A DNA stretch of 64,000 bases, from positions 15,383-79,382 of the forward strand of contig DATGWP010000227.1 of assembly GCA_035299425.1 (NCBI GenBank), read 5' to 3'. Under the pieces are notes generated by a model. It ran no database searches. It saw only the letters and a program-made list of their open reading frames with translations, and had not been told where the DNA came from. The first letter of the stretch is position 1; every line of letters starts with the position of its first letter. Of this stretch, positions 1 through 8,481 are shown in pieces. Both the position numbers and the translations under genes were made by a program. The DNA is from Bog-950 sp035299425 (GTDB lineage: Bacteria; Bacteroidota; Bacteroidia; Chitinophagales; LD1).

Positions 1-119
1 TCGTGCCTGTGAAGGTCCTGCACCATATCTTTACCAGAAAGTAAAGTCCCGATTTTCCGGATATTAAAATTTGCCGCAATCTCAGGTTCCTTAATTTGTC
101 GTACAGAAATTTTATCCAT
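1..119 (-). CDS. AraC-family transcriptional regulator, N-terminal fragment
   Basis: An open frame on the minus strand starts with ATG at 119 and runs off the left edge, giving 39 residues that begin MDKISVRQIKEPEIAANFNI and end in DLHRH. This pattern (a short basic start, then a HRH-type cupin metal-site-like motif) is typical of the N-terminal sensing domain of Bacteroidota AraC-type regulators, whose DNA-binding HTH lies at the C-terminus outside this window. The gene is divergent from the sigma factor to its right. Only the N-terminus is visible, so the family call rests on resemblance of this short stretch. Confidence 0.6.
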   Translation of the reverse strand, partial: MDKISVRQIKEPEIAANFNIRKIGTLLSGKDMVQDLHRH

Positions 120-306
120 TTACATTAGGTTGTTATCGCCTTATCCAGCGGCTACAGTCGTTTAGCTTCTGTGCCACTAATTTATAGGATTAGTTTCTAT
201 TTTGGGATTTGCTTTCAATTTCCTGCTACGCTAAGATTGAGGATTGGCACAGGAAAAATATTTGAAAACTCACCCTGTAATTTTTATTTGTATTATAGCC
301 TTACGC

Positions 307-894
307 ATGAGCGCACCTGAAAACATATTGCAGCCGGAGCATTGGATAGACCGCTACAGCGATATACTATTTAATTATACCCTTACGCGCATTAATAAGC
401 GCGAAGTGGCTGAAGACCTGGTGCAGGAAACATTCCTGAGTGCGCTAAAGGGGAAAGATTCCTTTTTGGGCAATGCATCGGAAAAAACATGGCTGATAGC
501 TATACTTAAGCGAAAGATAATAGACTACTACCGTAAAAAATCGACTCAGAATGAGTTGAGTGTTTTTGATAAGGACACGAAGGATGATTTTATGAACCAC
601 TTTTTTGATAAAGAGGGTTTATCTAATGGGCACTGGACCGGCACTGCCGGGCCAGCGGGGTTTAGAAGGGATTTTGAAACAGGGGTAGAGAGCGATGAGT
701 TTAACAGCATATTGAAGAATTGCCTGGGTAAGTTACCGGAAAAAGCCAATGCTGTGTTTGTGTTAAAAAATATGGAGGATTTGACTACAGAAGAAATTTG
801 TAAGGAATTGGGGATTAGCGCCTCTAATTATTGGGTGCTGATGCACAGGGCCAAGTTGCAACTGCGCGAATGCATAGAGAAAAACTGGAAGTGA
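307..894 (+). CDS. ECF-type RNA polymerase sigma factor
   Basis: A sigma-70 family protein of 195 residues. Region 2 is near residues 15-80, with the AEDLVQETFLSAL core-binding helix and a WLIAILKRKIIDYYRK -10 recognition segment. Region 4 is at the C-terminus, with LPEKANAVFVLKNMEDLTTE followed by an EICKELGIS helix-turn-helix. I place the start at ATG 307 (MSAPENIL); the frame stays open up to a TTG at 244, but the extra residues do not resemble the family. The spacer between regions 2 and 4 is longer than usual (about 55 residues, Gly/Asp-rich). The next gene encodes a small Cys/His protein that may be its partner. The regulon cannot be read from sequence. Confidence 0.88.
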   Translation: MSAPENILQPEHWIDRYSDILFNYTLTRINKREVAEDLVQETFLSALKGKDSFLGNASEKTWLIAILKRKIIDYYRKKSTQNELSVFDKDTKDDFMNHFFDKEGLSNGHWTGTAGPAGFRRDFETGVESDEFNSILKNCLGKLPEKANAVFVLKNMEDLTTEEICKELGISASNYWVLMHRAKLQLRECIEKNWK

Positions 895-952
895 GCGAGT
901 CGGCAATTGGCAAAAAAGAAAAGAGGATAAGAAAAAACTATACTTTTATAAA

Positions 953-1198
953 ATGACCTGCAGGGAAGCTACTTATTTGCACGAGCAAAAGAAAGAAGGG
1001 AAACTAACGTTTGGCCAAAGGCTAAGCCTGAGCTTCCATTTATTATATTGTCATTTGTGCCGGTTATTTGTTAAGCAGGCAGAGCAACTGGAGCAGCAGG
1101 CAAAAAACCTGGCCGGTGCGCAGCAAATTAACAACCCTATGGATACCTCTGCCAAAGAAAAAATGCGCGAAGCACTTGCGCGCGAAATGAACCGCTAA
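953..1198 (+). CDS. small zinc-finger-like protein, putative anti-sigma partner
   Basis: An 81-residue protein without a signal peptide. Its N-terminal half has the spacing of an anti-sigma zf-HC2 domain: Cys3, then a helix, then HLLYCHLCRLF (His-x3-Cys-x2-Cys), which in ZAS-type anti-sigma factors binds zinc and the sigma factor. The C-terminal half is charged and Gln/Glu-rich, probably coiled coil, with no membrane segment. It lies 58 bp after the sigma gene on the same strand, an arrangement common for sigma/anti-sigma pairs. The pairing is inferred from the motif and position; regulation by redox or zinc is possible but not shown. Confidence 0.65.
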   Translation: MTCREATYLHEQKKEGKLTFGQRLSLSFHLLYCHLCRLFVKQAEQLEQQAKNLAGAQQINNPMDTSAKEKMREALAREMNR

Positions 1199-1277
1199 AA
1201 GCCAATTTTTGTTACCGGCTTAATACCCCTTGTTTTTACCCCGCATTTCCTAAATTCGTTTCTACAAAATTTGACTT

Positions 1278-2555
1278 ATGGCAGAAGCGATACGATTGGG
1301 ACGAATGACCGACACGATGGAAGAAGGTTTCCTGGCGGAGGTAAATGTAAAGGTGGGCGATAAAATTAAAAGCGGCGATACAGTGGCCGAGGTAGAAACC
1401 GATAAGGCTACATTGCCGCTTGAGTCGTACTACAATGGCACTATTCTGCACGTAGCTGCCAAGAAAGGCGACACCCTTAAAATAGGCGACCTGATAGCCA
1501 TAATAGGAAAAGAGGGTGAAGACTATAGCGCCCTGCTGGCACAAGGTGGCGGCGACAAAGCAGCACCCGCCGAAAAAGAAAAGGCGAGCGATAAAAAGGC
1601 AGAAGATAAAGCACCGGCTGAAACTGCACCCACGAAAGAAGAAACAAAAGCTGAAGAACCGGTTGCAGAAGAACAGCCAGAATCTAAACCGGCTACTGCA
1701 GAGGTGCATGGTGATAGAATAAAAGCATCGCCGCTGGCACGCATGATAGCCAAGGAAAAAGGCATTGAATTATCTACTGTAAAAGGTACGGGCGAAGATG
1801 GGCGCATAACCAAGCGCGATTTAGAAAATGTATCGGCTACCCCTAAAACAACCATGCCGGCGTTTGTAGGTAAAGAGAACAGCCGCGAAGTGCGCGTAAG
1901 CCAGATGCGCAAAGCCATTGCCCGCAGGTTAAGCGAAAGCAAGAACGGGGCCCCGCATTTTTACCTGACCATGGATATAAACATGGATAATGCAGTATCT
2001 ATCCGCACCCAGTTAAATAATGTGTTGCCTAAAAAAGTTTCGTTTAACGATATAGTTATAAAGGCAGCCGCCCTTGCACTGCGCCAAAACCCGAATGTAA
2101 ACAGCAGCTGGCTGGGCGATACTATCCGCTACAACGAGCACATCCATATTGGTATGGCTGTAGCAGTAGAAGATGGCTTGCTGGTGCCGGTTATAAAATT
2201 TGCCGATGGCAAAACGGTATCGCAGATATCGGTAGAGGCAAAAGCAATGGCAGAGAAAGCAACTACGAAGAAACTATTGCCTACAGAAATGGAAGGCAAC
2301 ACCTTTACCATATCTAACCTGGGCATGTTTGGCATAGAAGAGTTTACGGCTATTATTAACCCACCCGATGCCTGCATACTGGCGGTAGGTGCTATACGGC
2401 AGGAACCGGCTGTGATAAACGGCGAAATAAAAGTGGCTAATAAAATGAAGGTGACACTAAGCTGCGACCATCGGGTAGTAGATGGTGCTACAGGCGCTAA
2501 ATTTTTACAGTCGCTAAAATCGATGTTAGAAAATCCGGTTAGTGTGTTGCTGTGA
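1278..2555 (+). CDS. 2-oxoacid dehydrogenase E2 (dihydrolipoamide acyltransferase, probably pyruvate dehydrogenase)
   Basis: A 425-residue E2 component that transfers acyl groups from lipoate to CoA in a 2-oxoacid dehydrogenase complex. The lipoyl domain is at about residues 1-78, with the lipoylated Lys43 in ETDKAT. A long Ala/Pro/Lys/Glu linker spans about 90-145. The E3-binding domain is near 148-185 (KASPLARMIAKEKGIEL ... GEDGRITKRDL). The catalytic domain runs from about 205 to the end, with His398 and Asp402 in DHRVVDG. A single lipoyl domain and the TMEEG motif fit a Bacteroidota pyruvate dehydrogenase E2, but E1 and E3 genes are not adjacent, so substrate specificity is inferred. Its last 30 bp overlap the converging gene on the other strand. 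Confidence 0.93.
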   Translation: MAEAIRLGRMTDTMEEGFLAEVNVKVGDKIKSGDTVAEVETDKATLPLESYYNGTILHVAAKKGDTLKIGDLIAIIGKEGEDYSALLAQGGGDKAAPAEKEKASDKKAEDKAPAETAPTKEETKAEEPVAEEQPESKPATAEVHGDRIKASPLARMIAKEKGIELSTVKGTGEDGRITKRDLENVSATPKTTMPAFVGKENSREVRVSQMRKAIARRLSESKNGAPHFYLTMDINMDNAVSIRTQLNNVLPKKVSFNDIVIKAAALALRQNPNVNSSWLGDTIRYNEHIHIGMAVAVEDGLLVPVIKFADGKTVSQISVEAKAMAEKATTKKLLPTEMEGNTFTISNLGMFGIEEFTAIINPPDACILAVGAIRQEPAVINGEIKVANKMKVTLSCDHRVVDGATGAKFLQSLKSMLENPVSVLL

Positions 2556-2846
2556 GGTAGATTCCAGTTCTACATAAGAGATAGCCTCTAACGGAATATA
2601 CGAACCGCCCTTAAGCAGTATGTACTTTTCGGTAGTGGCCCACACGGTGGTAAATATTTCGCGGTAACCCTCCAGGGTATTGAATACGATTTTTACGCGG
2701 CTTTCATAATTGTTACCCATAAGCATAGCCAGGTACAAACGGCGGTTACGCTCCCGCATTTCAAAATCGGTATGGGTGTCGTTTGGCTTTTGAAACGCAC
2801 ATTCTTTCAATTGGTCTTTCTCGATTTTGCGGATACGGTTGGTCAT
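2526..2846 (-). CDS. conserved hypothetical protein (106 aa)
   Basis: A 106-residue soluble protein with no signal peptide or membrane segment. The N-terminal third is rich in charged residues (MTNRIRKIEKDQLKECAF). The rest alternates short strands with patterns such as KIVFNTLEGYREIFTTVW and LLKGGSYIPLEAISYVEL, which suggests a small all-beta fold. I recognise it only as a type of short protein common in Bacteroidota genomes, with no assigned function. Its 3' end overlaps the 3' end of the E2 gene by 30 bp in convergent orientation, so both sets of codons are constrained there. The start is ATG at 2846. Confidence 0.7.
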   Translation of the reverse strand: MTNRIRKIEKDQLKECAFQKPNDTHTDFEMRERNRRLYLAMLMGNNYESRVKIVFNTLEGYREIFTTVWATTEKYILLKGGSYIPLEAISYVELESTSQQHTNRIF

Positions 2847-3061
2847 AATGAATAACTTGTTGGTGCTTTATTTTACGCCGCTATATTTAAAAGGTTGCCC
2901 ATTACATAACCCACTATGTAATTACCAACTTGCCCTTGTATGAGAAAGAAAAACAATTGTTTGGCCGTCAGGCAGGTTAATTATTTGCTAAAGCCTGTAA
3001 ATACATGCCAGCTTAAATAATTTTGCAAAAAATCCTACTTTGAGGCTGTAAACCAATTACC

Positions 3062-3793
3062 ATGAAACGACCATCTCTTTTACTTTTTCTATTACTAAAC
3101 CTTGCGGCCTTTGCGCAAAGCGCCAATGACATAGTAAACAAATATATAGCGGCCACCGGCGGCGCCGACAAATGGAGCAAAATAACCGCGCTGAAATACA
3201 CCGGCAGCTATATTATGGGGCCGGGTATGCTGGCGCCGGTTACAGGCGTATATTTATCAAAACCGTTTAAAGGCAGCTACTCTGACTTTAGCTGGCAGGG
3301 CATGACCAGCAAACAGGCCATACGCGCCGATAGCGGCTGGAGTTACAACCCGTTTGGAGGTAAAAGAGAAACCGACCCTGTATCGCCGGATGATGTGCGC
3401 AGCGACAGGCTGGGCTCTGACCCACAGGGCCTGCTGTTTAATTACAAACAGAAAGGATATGTAGTGGAATACCTGGGCATGGACGATATGGAAGGCACCG
3501 ATGTATATAAACTGCGCCTGACCACGCCACAGGGCGATATGGTATACTACTACCTGGATAGCGAAACCTACTATGTGCTGAAAGAAGTGCAGCGGGTGAA
3601 GCTAAAAGACAAGGAGCTTAAAACCGCTTTTCTGTATTCTGATTTCAGAAAGACAGACTTTGGGGTGGTGATACCCTTTAGCAGCCAGCGTGTAGATGAA
3701 AACGGTGCCGAGCAAGGCGGCCCGGTAAACTTTATCAAAGTTGAAATTAATGCGCCGGTAGATGCTGCCCTGTTTGACAAACCAAAACTTTAA
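3062..3793 (+). CDS. secreted LolA/LppX-fold-like protein
   Basis: A 243-residue exported protein with a classical signal peptide (MKRPSLLLFLLLNLAAFAQS, cut near residue 19). The mature part starts ANDIVNKYIAATGGADKWSKI and continues as strand-rich sequence with DPQGLLFNYKQKGYVVEY and a DMVYYYLDSETYYVLKE segment. This layout is typical of proteins annotated as outer-membrane lipoprotein-sorting or LolA-like in Bacteroidota, an unclosed beta-barrel that holds lipids or lipoproteins. There is no lipobox Cys, so it is probably periplasmic. It precedes the large propeller gene by about 46 bp on the same strand, so the two may be co-transcribed. Function beyond the fold is unknown. Confidence 0.7.
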   Translation: MKRPSLLLFLLLNLAAFAQSANDIVNKYIAATGGADKWSKITALKYTGSYIMGPGMLAPVTGVYLSKPFKGSYSDFSWQGMTSKQAIRADSGWSYNPFGGKRETDPVSPDDVRSDRLGSDPQGLLFNYKQKGYVVEYLGMDDMEGTDVYKLRLTTPQGDMVYYYLDSETYYVLKEVQRVKLKDKELKTAFLYSDFRKTDFGVVIPFSSQRVDENGAEQGGPVNFIKVEINAPVDAALFDKPKL

Positions 3794-3839
3794 ACCTTCG
3801 CCCATACCCTTACCTAAAGTATATTACAAAGCCCTGACT

Positions 3840-6800
3840 ATGAAAAAGCCAATACTCCTTCTACTCATACTATCATTTTTCGCAGTGCCATCTATTGCCC
3901 AAAAGGGCAAGGCTAAAAGCAATGCAGCCCCTGCGCAAACCACTGCAGTAAAACTTACATCGGCAGCGCTGGGTAAATTAGAAGCGCGGCATATAGGCCC
4001 GGCACTAACCGGTGGCCGTATCTCTGCCATAGATGGGTATAACAACGACCCACGGATAATTTATGTAGGTACTGCAGGCGGTGGTGTTTGGAAAACAACT
4101 ACCGGCGGTGCACAGTTTACATCAGTGTTTGATAAGCACTGCCAGAGCATAGGTGCTATTGCTGTTGACCAAACCAACCCCGATGTAGTATGGGTAGGCA
4201 CCGGTGAAAGCAATATGCGCAATACAGTATCTATAGGCAATGGTATTTATAAAACCACCGATGGTGGCGATAACTGGGTGTTTATGGGCCTGCCCAATAG
4301 CGAGCACATAAGCAAAGTGGTGATTCACCCTAATGACCCTAATACACTTTACGTAGCAGTGCCCGGCAAACTGTGGAGCAACTCGCCCGACCGTGGTTTG
4401 TATAAAACAACTGATGGCGGCAAAACATGGGATAAAATTGTATATGTAAACGACAGTACCGGTTGTGCCGATTTTGTGCTGGACCCGAAGAACCCCAACA
4501 CCATGTATGCCAGTTTCTGGCAGTTTAGGCGTAAGCCCTATGCCTTTAGCTCGGGCGGACCGGGAAGCTCGGTTATGAAATCGGTAGACGGGGGCAAAAC
4601 ATGGAAGAAGATACAGAACGGTTTACCGGCCGGCGATATAGGCCGTGCAGCTATTGCACTGGCGCCCTCAGCACCAGAGAACCTGGTAATGATTGTAGAG
4701 TCGAAAAGGACTACCCTGCTGTTATCTACCGATGGGGGCGAAAACTGGAAAGAGCAAAGTGCTGATGACAACATTTGTGCAAGGCCGTTTTATTTCAGCA
4801 CTATACAAGTGGACCCTGAAAACCCTAAACGTATTTACAGGCCGGCATTCCGTTTTTCGTACAGCGATGATGGGGGCTTTAGCTGGAACACCGGCAGGGC
4901 AACGTCTAACACCTATGTACACGCCGACATGCACGCGCTATGGATAAACCCTAAAAACACCTCGCACATGTATGTAGGTACCGATGGAGGGGTTTACATG
5001 AGTGTAGATAAAGGCAACACATGGATATACCTGAACAGTATACCGGTAAGCCAGCTATACCATGTGCAGGTAGATGACCAGAGCCCATACTATGTGTATT
5101 GCGGCATGCAGGATAACGGCAGCTGGCGGGCGCCCTCGCAATCGCCGGGTGGTATAGAAAATGGCGATTGGAACAACGTAGGTGGTGGCGATGGTTTTTG
5201 GGTGCAGACAGACGGCGAAGACCACGACATTATATACAGCGAATACCAGGGCGGGCACATATTTAAATTTGATGCACATGTAAACCAGTTTCAGGATATA
5301 CAACCCAAGGCCGGTGAAGGCGACCCTAAGCTTAGGTTTAACTGGAACACGCCCATAGTGCGCAGTGCTAACAACAAGAAGCGTATTTACATGGCTTCGC
5401 AGTTTTTGTATAAGAGCGATAACCGCGGCACCACCTGGGATAAGATATCGCCGGACCTGACCACCAACGACCCTAACAAACTTAAACAGGAAGAAAGCGG
5501 TGGACTGACCAACGATAACACAAGTGCCGAAAACCACTGCACTATTTTTACCATTGCAGAATCGCCGCTAGATGCTAATATGATATATGTGGGTACCGAT
5601 GATGGCAACCTGCAGCTAACTACCGATGGCGGCAAAACATGGACTAACCTGGCAAAAAACTATGCTGCCAGCGGTGTACCTGCACAAACATGGGTAAGCA
5701 GTATAGAACCCAGCCGGTTTGATAAAAATGTGGTGTATGCCACCTTTGAAAACCATACGTATGGCGATATGAAAACTTACTGTGCCCGTTCGAACGATAT
5801 GGGTAAAACCTGGAAGATGTTTAGCAGCGATGTTTTTAAAGGCTACGCACACAAAATAAAAGAAGACCTGCAGAGCAAAGACCTTCTTTTTTTAGGAACA
5901 GAAATGGGCCTGTATGTAAGCATTGATGGCGGCAACAACTGGATGCAGATGAAGGGCCGGATACCGGAGTACTCGCTGGTGCGCGATATTACTATAGAAC
6001 CTAAAACCAACGACCTGGTAATAGGCACACACGGCAGAGGTATATTGATAGTGGATGATATTTCGCCGCTGCGCAAACTGACTACCGAAATACTAAATGC
6101 AGATGTGGCCGTGATACCTACACGTGCCAATGCCATCAGCAACGGGCACTACCAGTATTTTTGGGACAGCGAGTATGGATACAGCGCGCCTAACTCATCG
6201 GAAGATGCGCGTATTACCTATTACCTGAAACAGCGGCTTAACAGCGGTGCTGTAACGGTGCAGATATATGATGATAAAGGCAATTTCCTGGTTGATTTCC
6301 CGGGCACCAAGCGCAAGGGAATCAATATAGTAACCTGGAACATGCGCCTGAAACCACCGCGCGTAGCAGAGGGCGGTGCCAAGGCAGACTTTGGGGCATC
6401 TACCACGGGGCCGCTAGTGCGCGAAGGCAAGTATGTGGTTAAGATTGTAGCAGGTGACAAAACAGCTACCGGCGAATTGCAATTGATTACAGACCCACGG
6501 GCCACCACCACACCTGCCGAGCGTGAGGAAAACTACAACGCCGTAATGCGCACCTACAAAATGCAGGAAGACCTTGCTATGCTTATGGATTCGGTATTGC
6601 AGGAACAAAAGGCGATAAAAGATTTAAAGGGCGAAGCACCGGTTATTGCAGAATACTTCGACAGCTTAGAAGCCATTCGAGCAGAGTTGGTACCGGTAAA
6701 GACGGGAAGAACCGTTTTGTTTGCCGATGAAGAGAAGCTACGCGACAAAGTGAGTGACATATACTTTGGTGTAACCTACAGCGACAACAAGCCTACCACA

Positions 6801-6935
6801 TCGCAAAATGACGCATTGAACAAACTACAGCGTGACATGAACACTGTAAACAACAAACTTGACGAGCGCAAAAAAACGTATAGACCAAAAGTAAAAGAGG
6901 CATTGCGCAAAAAAGGGAAACACGAGCCATATTAA
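3840..6935 (+). CDS. secreted BNR/sortilin-type beta-propeller protein
   Basis: A 1031-residue exported protein. I use ATG 3840 (MKKPILLLLILSFFAVPSIA), which gives a clean signal peptide; an in-frame ATG at 3762 would add 26 residues overlapping the upstream gene's end. The mature part has at least eight Asp-box (BNR) hairpins, such as TTDGGKTWDKI, SVDGGKTWKK, STDGGENWKEQ, SNDMGKTWKM and SIDGGNNWMQ, forming one or two beta-propellers of the sortilin/VPS10 or GH74-like type over roughly residues 40-750. A C-terminal region of about 280 residues ends in a Lys-rich helix. Such proteins are often called glycosyl hydrolases, but no catalytic pair can be assigned, so a binding or protease-like role is equally open. 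No T9SS domain is seen. Confidence 0.85.
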   Translation: MKKPILLLLILSFFAVPSIAQKGKAKSNAAPAQTTAVKLTSAALGKLEARHIGPALTGGRISAIDGYNNDPRIIYVGTAGGGVWKTTTGGAQFTSVFDKHCQSIGAIAVDQTNPDVVWVGTGESNMRNTVSIGNGIYKTTDGGDNWVFMGLPNSEHISKVVIHPNDPNTLYVAVPGKLWSNSPDRGLYKTTDGGKTWDKIVYVNDSTGCADFVLDPKNPNTMYASFWQFRRKPYAFSSGGPGSSVMKSVDGGKTWKKIQNGLPAGDIGRAAIALAPSAPENLVMIVESKRTTLLLSTDGGENWKEQSADDNICARPFYFSTIQVDPENPKRIYRPAFRFSYSDDGGFSWNTGRATSNTYVHADMHALWINPKNTSHMYVGTDGGVYMSVDKGNTWIYLNSIPVSQLYHVQVDDQSPYYVYCGMQDNGSWRAPSQSPGGIENGDWNNVGGGDGFWVQTDGEDHDIIYSEYQGGHIFKFDAHVNQFQDIQPKAGEGDPKLRFNWNTPIVRSANNKKRIYMASQFLYKSDNRGTTWDKISPDLTTNDPNKLKQEESGGLTNDNTSAENHCTIFTIAESPLDANMIYVGTDDGNLQLTTDGGKTWTNLAKNYAASGVPAQTWVSSIEPSRFDKNVVYATFENHTYGDMKTYCARSNDMGKTWKMFSSDVFKGYAHKIKEDLQSKDLLFLGTEMGLYVSIDGGNNWMQMKGRIPEYSLVRDITIEPKTNDLVIGTHGRGILIVDDISPLRKLTTEILNADVAVIPTRANAISNGHYQYFWDSEYGYSAPNSSEDARITYYLKQRLNSGAVTVQIYDDKGNFLVDFPGTKRKGINIVTWNMRLKPPRVAEGGAKADFGASTTGPLVREGKYVVKIVAGDKTATGELQLITDPRATTTPAEREENYNAVMRTYKMQEDLAMLMDSVLQEQKAIKDLKGEAPVIAEYFDSLEAIRAELVPVKTGRTVLFADEEKLRDKVSDIYFGVTYSDNKPTTSQNDALNKLQRDMNTVNNKLDERKKTYRPKVKEALRKKGKHEPY

Positions 6936-6977
6936 CGGTGAGCGATATCAGGCATACATTTTAAACGAATACCTCTG

Positions 6978-7457
6978 TTGAAATTTCCCAGTAACCGCGC
7001 TTTCGCTTTTATTTTACTACTTGTTGCTATAGGCGCTGTATGGCTTCTATCTATAGGCAATACGGCTATTGACATTCAACTTCATGACACTAACTTTGTT
7101 ATTGAAAAAACTCATCTAGCAGTCTTACTACTAACACCTTTCGCTTTTATTTATCTTTTGGTTAAAGCCATAAGACAGAGATTTAAAATTGTAACTACAA
7201 ATTTGTATTTCACAGCTACCCTGGCCTTCATAGCCTTTCTTATTTATCAAGCTGTCTTACTTCAAAAAAAATATATAGAATTTTTATCGAAGCTTGATGT
7301 GAAAATGTTTCCAAACAAAAATGTGGCTATTGCTTCCGCAAACTCCAATGAAAATTTAATTTGGACAGCATTCTTTATAACTTTATTGCTTGTTGCAATG
7401 GTTGTAATCAGAACATTCTACCTAGTGAAGCAAAAGGAAAGTGAAATCATTGAATAA
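6978..7457 (+). CDS. membrane protein with an HDT-type helix motif
   Basis: A 159-residue integral membrane protein with about four hydrophobic segments (near residues 8-27, 45-65, 77-97 and 128-148). After the first helix comes IDIQLHDTNFVIEKTHLAVLL, which resembles the HDTYYVVAHFHYV segment of heme-copper oxidase subunit I, although the second His pair is not conserved. No ATG fits, so a TTG at 6978 is the best start, which makes the exact N-terminus uncertain. The gene is visibly AT-richer than its neighbours. Its last 17 bp overlap the next gene in another frame, so the two are probably translated together. Function unknown. Confidence 0.6.
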   Translation: MKFPSNRAFAFILLLVAIGAVWLLSIGNTAIDIQLHDTNFVIEKTHLAVLLLTPFAFIYLLVKAIRQRFKIVTTNLYFTATLAFIAFLIYQAVLLQKKYIEFLSKLDVKMFPNKNVAIASANSNENLIWTAFFITLLLVAMVVIRTFYLVKQKESEIIE

Positions 7458-8088
7458 ATACGCCTACATAGGAATTGCCGGTGCGTTAGCAATGGCCGCG
7501 AGCGATATCATACTATTGGGGCAACCGGCAAGCGGCAGCTATTACGATTTATCGAGTTTTGGTGCAGTGGAGCATGTAGGTGAATTGCGTGCGGCACTGG
7601 GCTCTACTCTGGGTATGGTTTCGGCGTTCTTTACCTGCTTTGGGTTTTGGTACCTTAAAAGAATGTTTAACCCGGTAAATGAACGGAGCGCTACCCTCCT
7701 GTTTATTCTGTTATCCAGTATGATGTTTGTGGGCGGGGCTTTTCATGCAGGCTATTACTTTTTATCGCAGCCCGGCTTAAATGGACATGGCTATATACTG
7801 CCGCAGGCAACGCAGGAAGATTTCCGTGCACACCTGGAAATGCTTTCTTATTTAGGTGTTCCGGGATTTGTGGGGGGCAGTATTTTGTTTTTCAAGCTCG
7901 CGCTTAATGAGCGCTACCCTAATTGGCTGCGCTACTGCAACCCGCTGATACTTACTTTAATTTTTCTTGCCTTATTTTATTTTCTACCGGCGCCGGTTGG
8001 AGGATATATACGGCCCACGTTTATTAACCTGGCCACAGTTGCCTTGTTTCTGTTTACTTTAAGAGCACCGGCGAAACAAAATCTATAA
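7441..8088 (+). CDS. polytopic membrane protein, DUF6796-like
   Basis: A 215-residue membrane protein with about six predicted helices and no signal peptide. The pattern SDIILLGQPASGSYYDLSSF near the N-terminus, FHAGYYFLSQ in the middle and PAPVGGYIRPTFINLATVAL near the end fits a small family of Bacteroidota membrane proteins usually listed as DUF6796. The start is GTG at 7441, inside the 3' end of the upstream membrane gene (17-bp overlap), which suggests translational coupling. Its GC content returns to the local average, unlike the upstream partner. No enzymatic motif is seen and the role is unknown. Confidence 0.65.
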   Translation: MKSLNKYAYIGIAGALAMAASDIILLGQPASGSYYDLSSFGAVEHVGELRAALGSTLGMVSAFFTCFGFWYLKRMFNPVNERSATLLFILLSSMMFVGGAFHAGYYFLSQPGLNGHGYILPQATQEDFRAHLEMLSYLGVPGFVGGSILFFKLALNERYPNWLRYCNPLILTLIFLALFYFLPAPVGGYIRPTFINLATVALFLFTLRAPAKQNL

Positions 8089-8106
8089 CTAAAAACAAAT
8101 AACAAC

Positions 8107-8333
8107 GAAGGAACAGGTACGTTTACACGCACCTGCCCTTGTTGCTTTTCTCAACCCACGAGAACTCTTTACCCATAAGGCAGAGAATAAACGAACAGGC
8201 CCGCTTGCGCAGACCCATTCGCTTTTTTTCTCAACCCACGAGAAAATCTTTAATACGCCGGATGAGACAACAAGAAACAGGTGCGTTTGCACACACCTGC
8301 CCTTGTTGCTTTTCTCAACCCATGAGAGCGTTT
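8107..8333 (+). repeat. three tandem copies of an ~80-bp non-coding repeat
   Basis: Three related units begin near 8107, 8189 and 8270. Each has a GAACAGG-type start, a CTTTTCTCAACCCACGAGAA core (core TCAACCCA at 8151, 8231 and 8315, so periods of 80 and 84 bp) and a short T-rich tail. The core can fold as TTCTC-AACCCAC-GAGAA; in copy 2 the stem is TTTTCTC/GAGAAAA. Units 1 and 3 also carry a CAGGT...ACCTG hairpin just before the core. Unit 2 is the most diverged. Open frames crossing the block are not protein-like. The whole 8089-8481 gap holds only this array and AT-rich spacer. Confidence 0.75.
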
Positions 8334-8481
8334 AATAAGTTGGCAATGGTAAATTGGCACGAGGCCACCACGGCTATATCTCAAAGAACATAAAATCATT
8401 TACTGAAACCGGCTTTGCACAAATGCAAACGCCATACAATTACATAGCACAGCCATGCGAAAAGAAAAAGTGAAACGGAGT

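Noticed and set aside
1236..1709. 157-residue minus-strand frame
   Set aside because: Antisense to the Lys/Glu/Ala-rich linker of E2; the Phe/Cys-rich translation is an artefact of that codon use.
3762..3839. Upstream in-frame ATG of the BNR protein
   Set aside because: The extra 26 residues overlap the preceding gene and destroy the clean signal peptide that begins at ATG 3840.
5055..5537. 160-residue minus-strand frame
   Set aside because: Antisense to the BNR-protein gene and without any domain pattern.
8139..8393. 84-residue open frame across the tandem repeats
   Set aside because: It simply reads through the three repeat copies, has no protein-like pattern and no good start signal.
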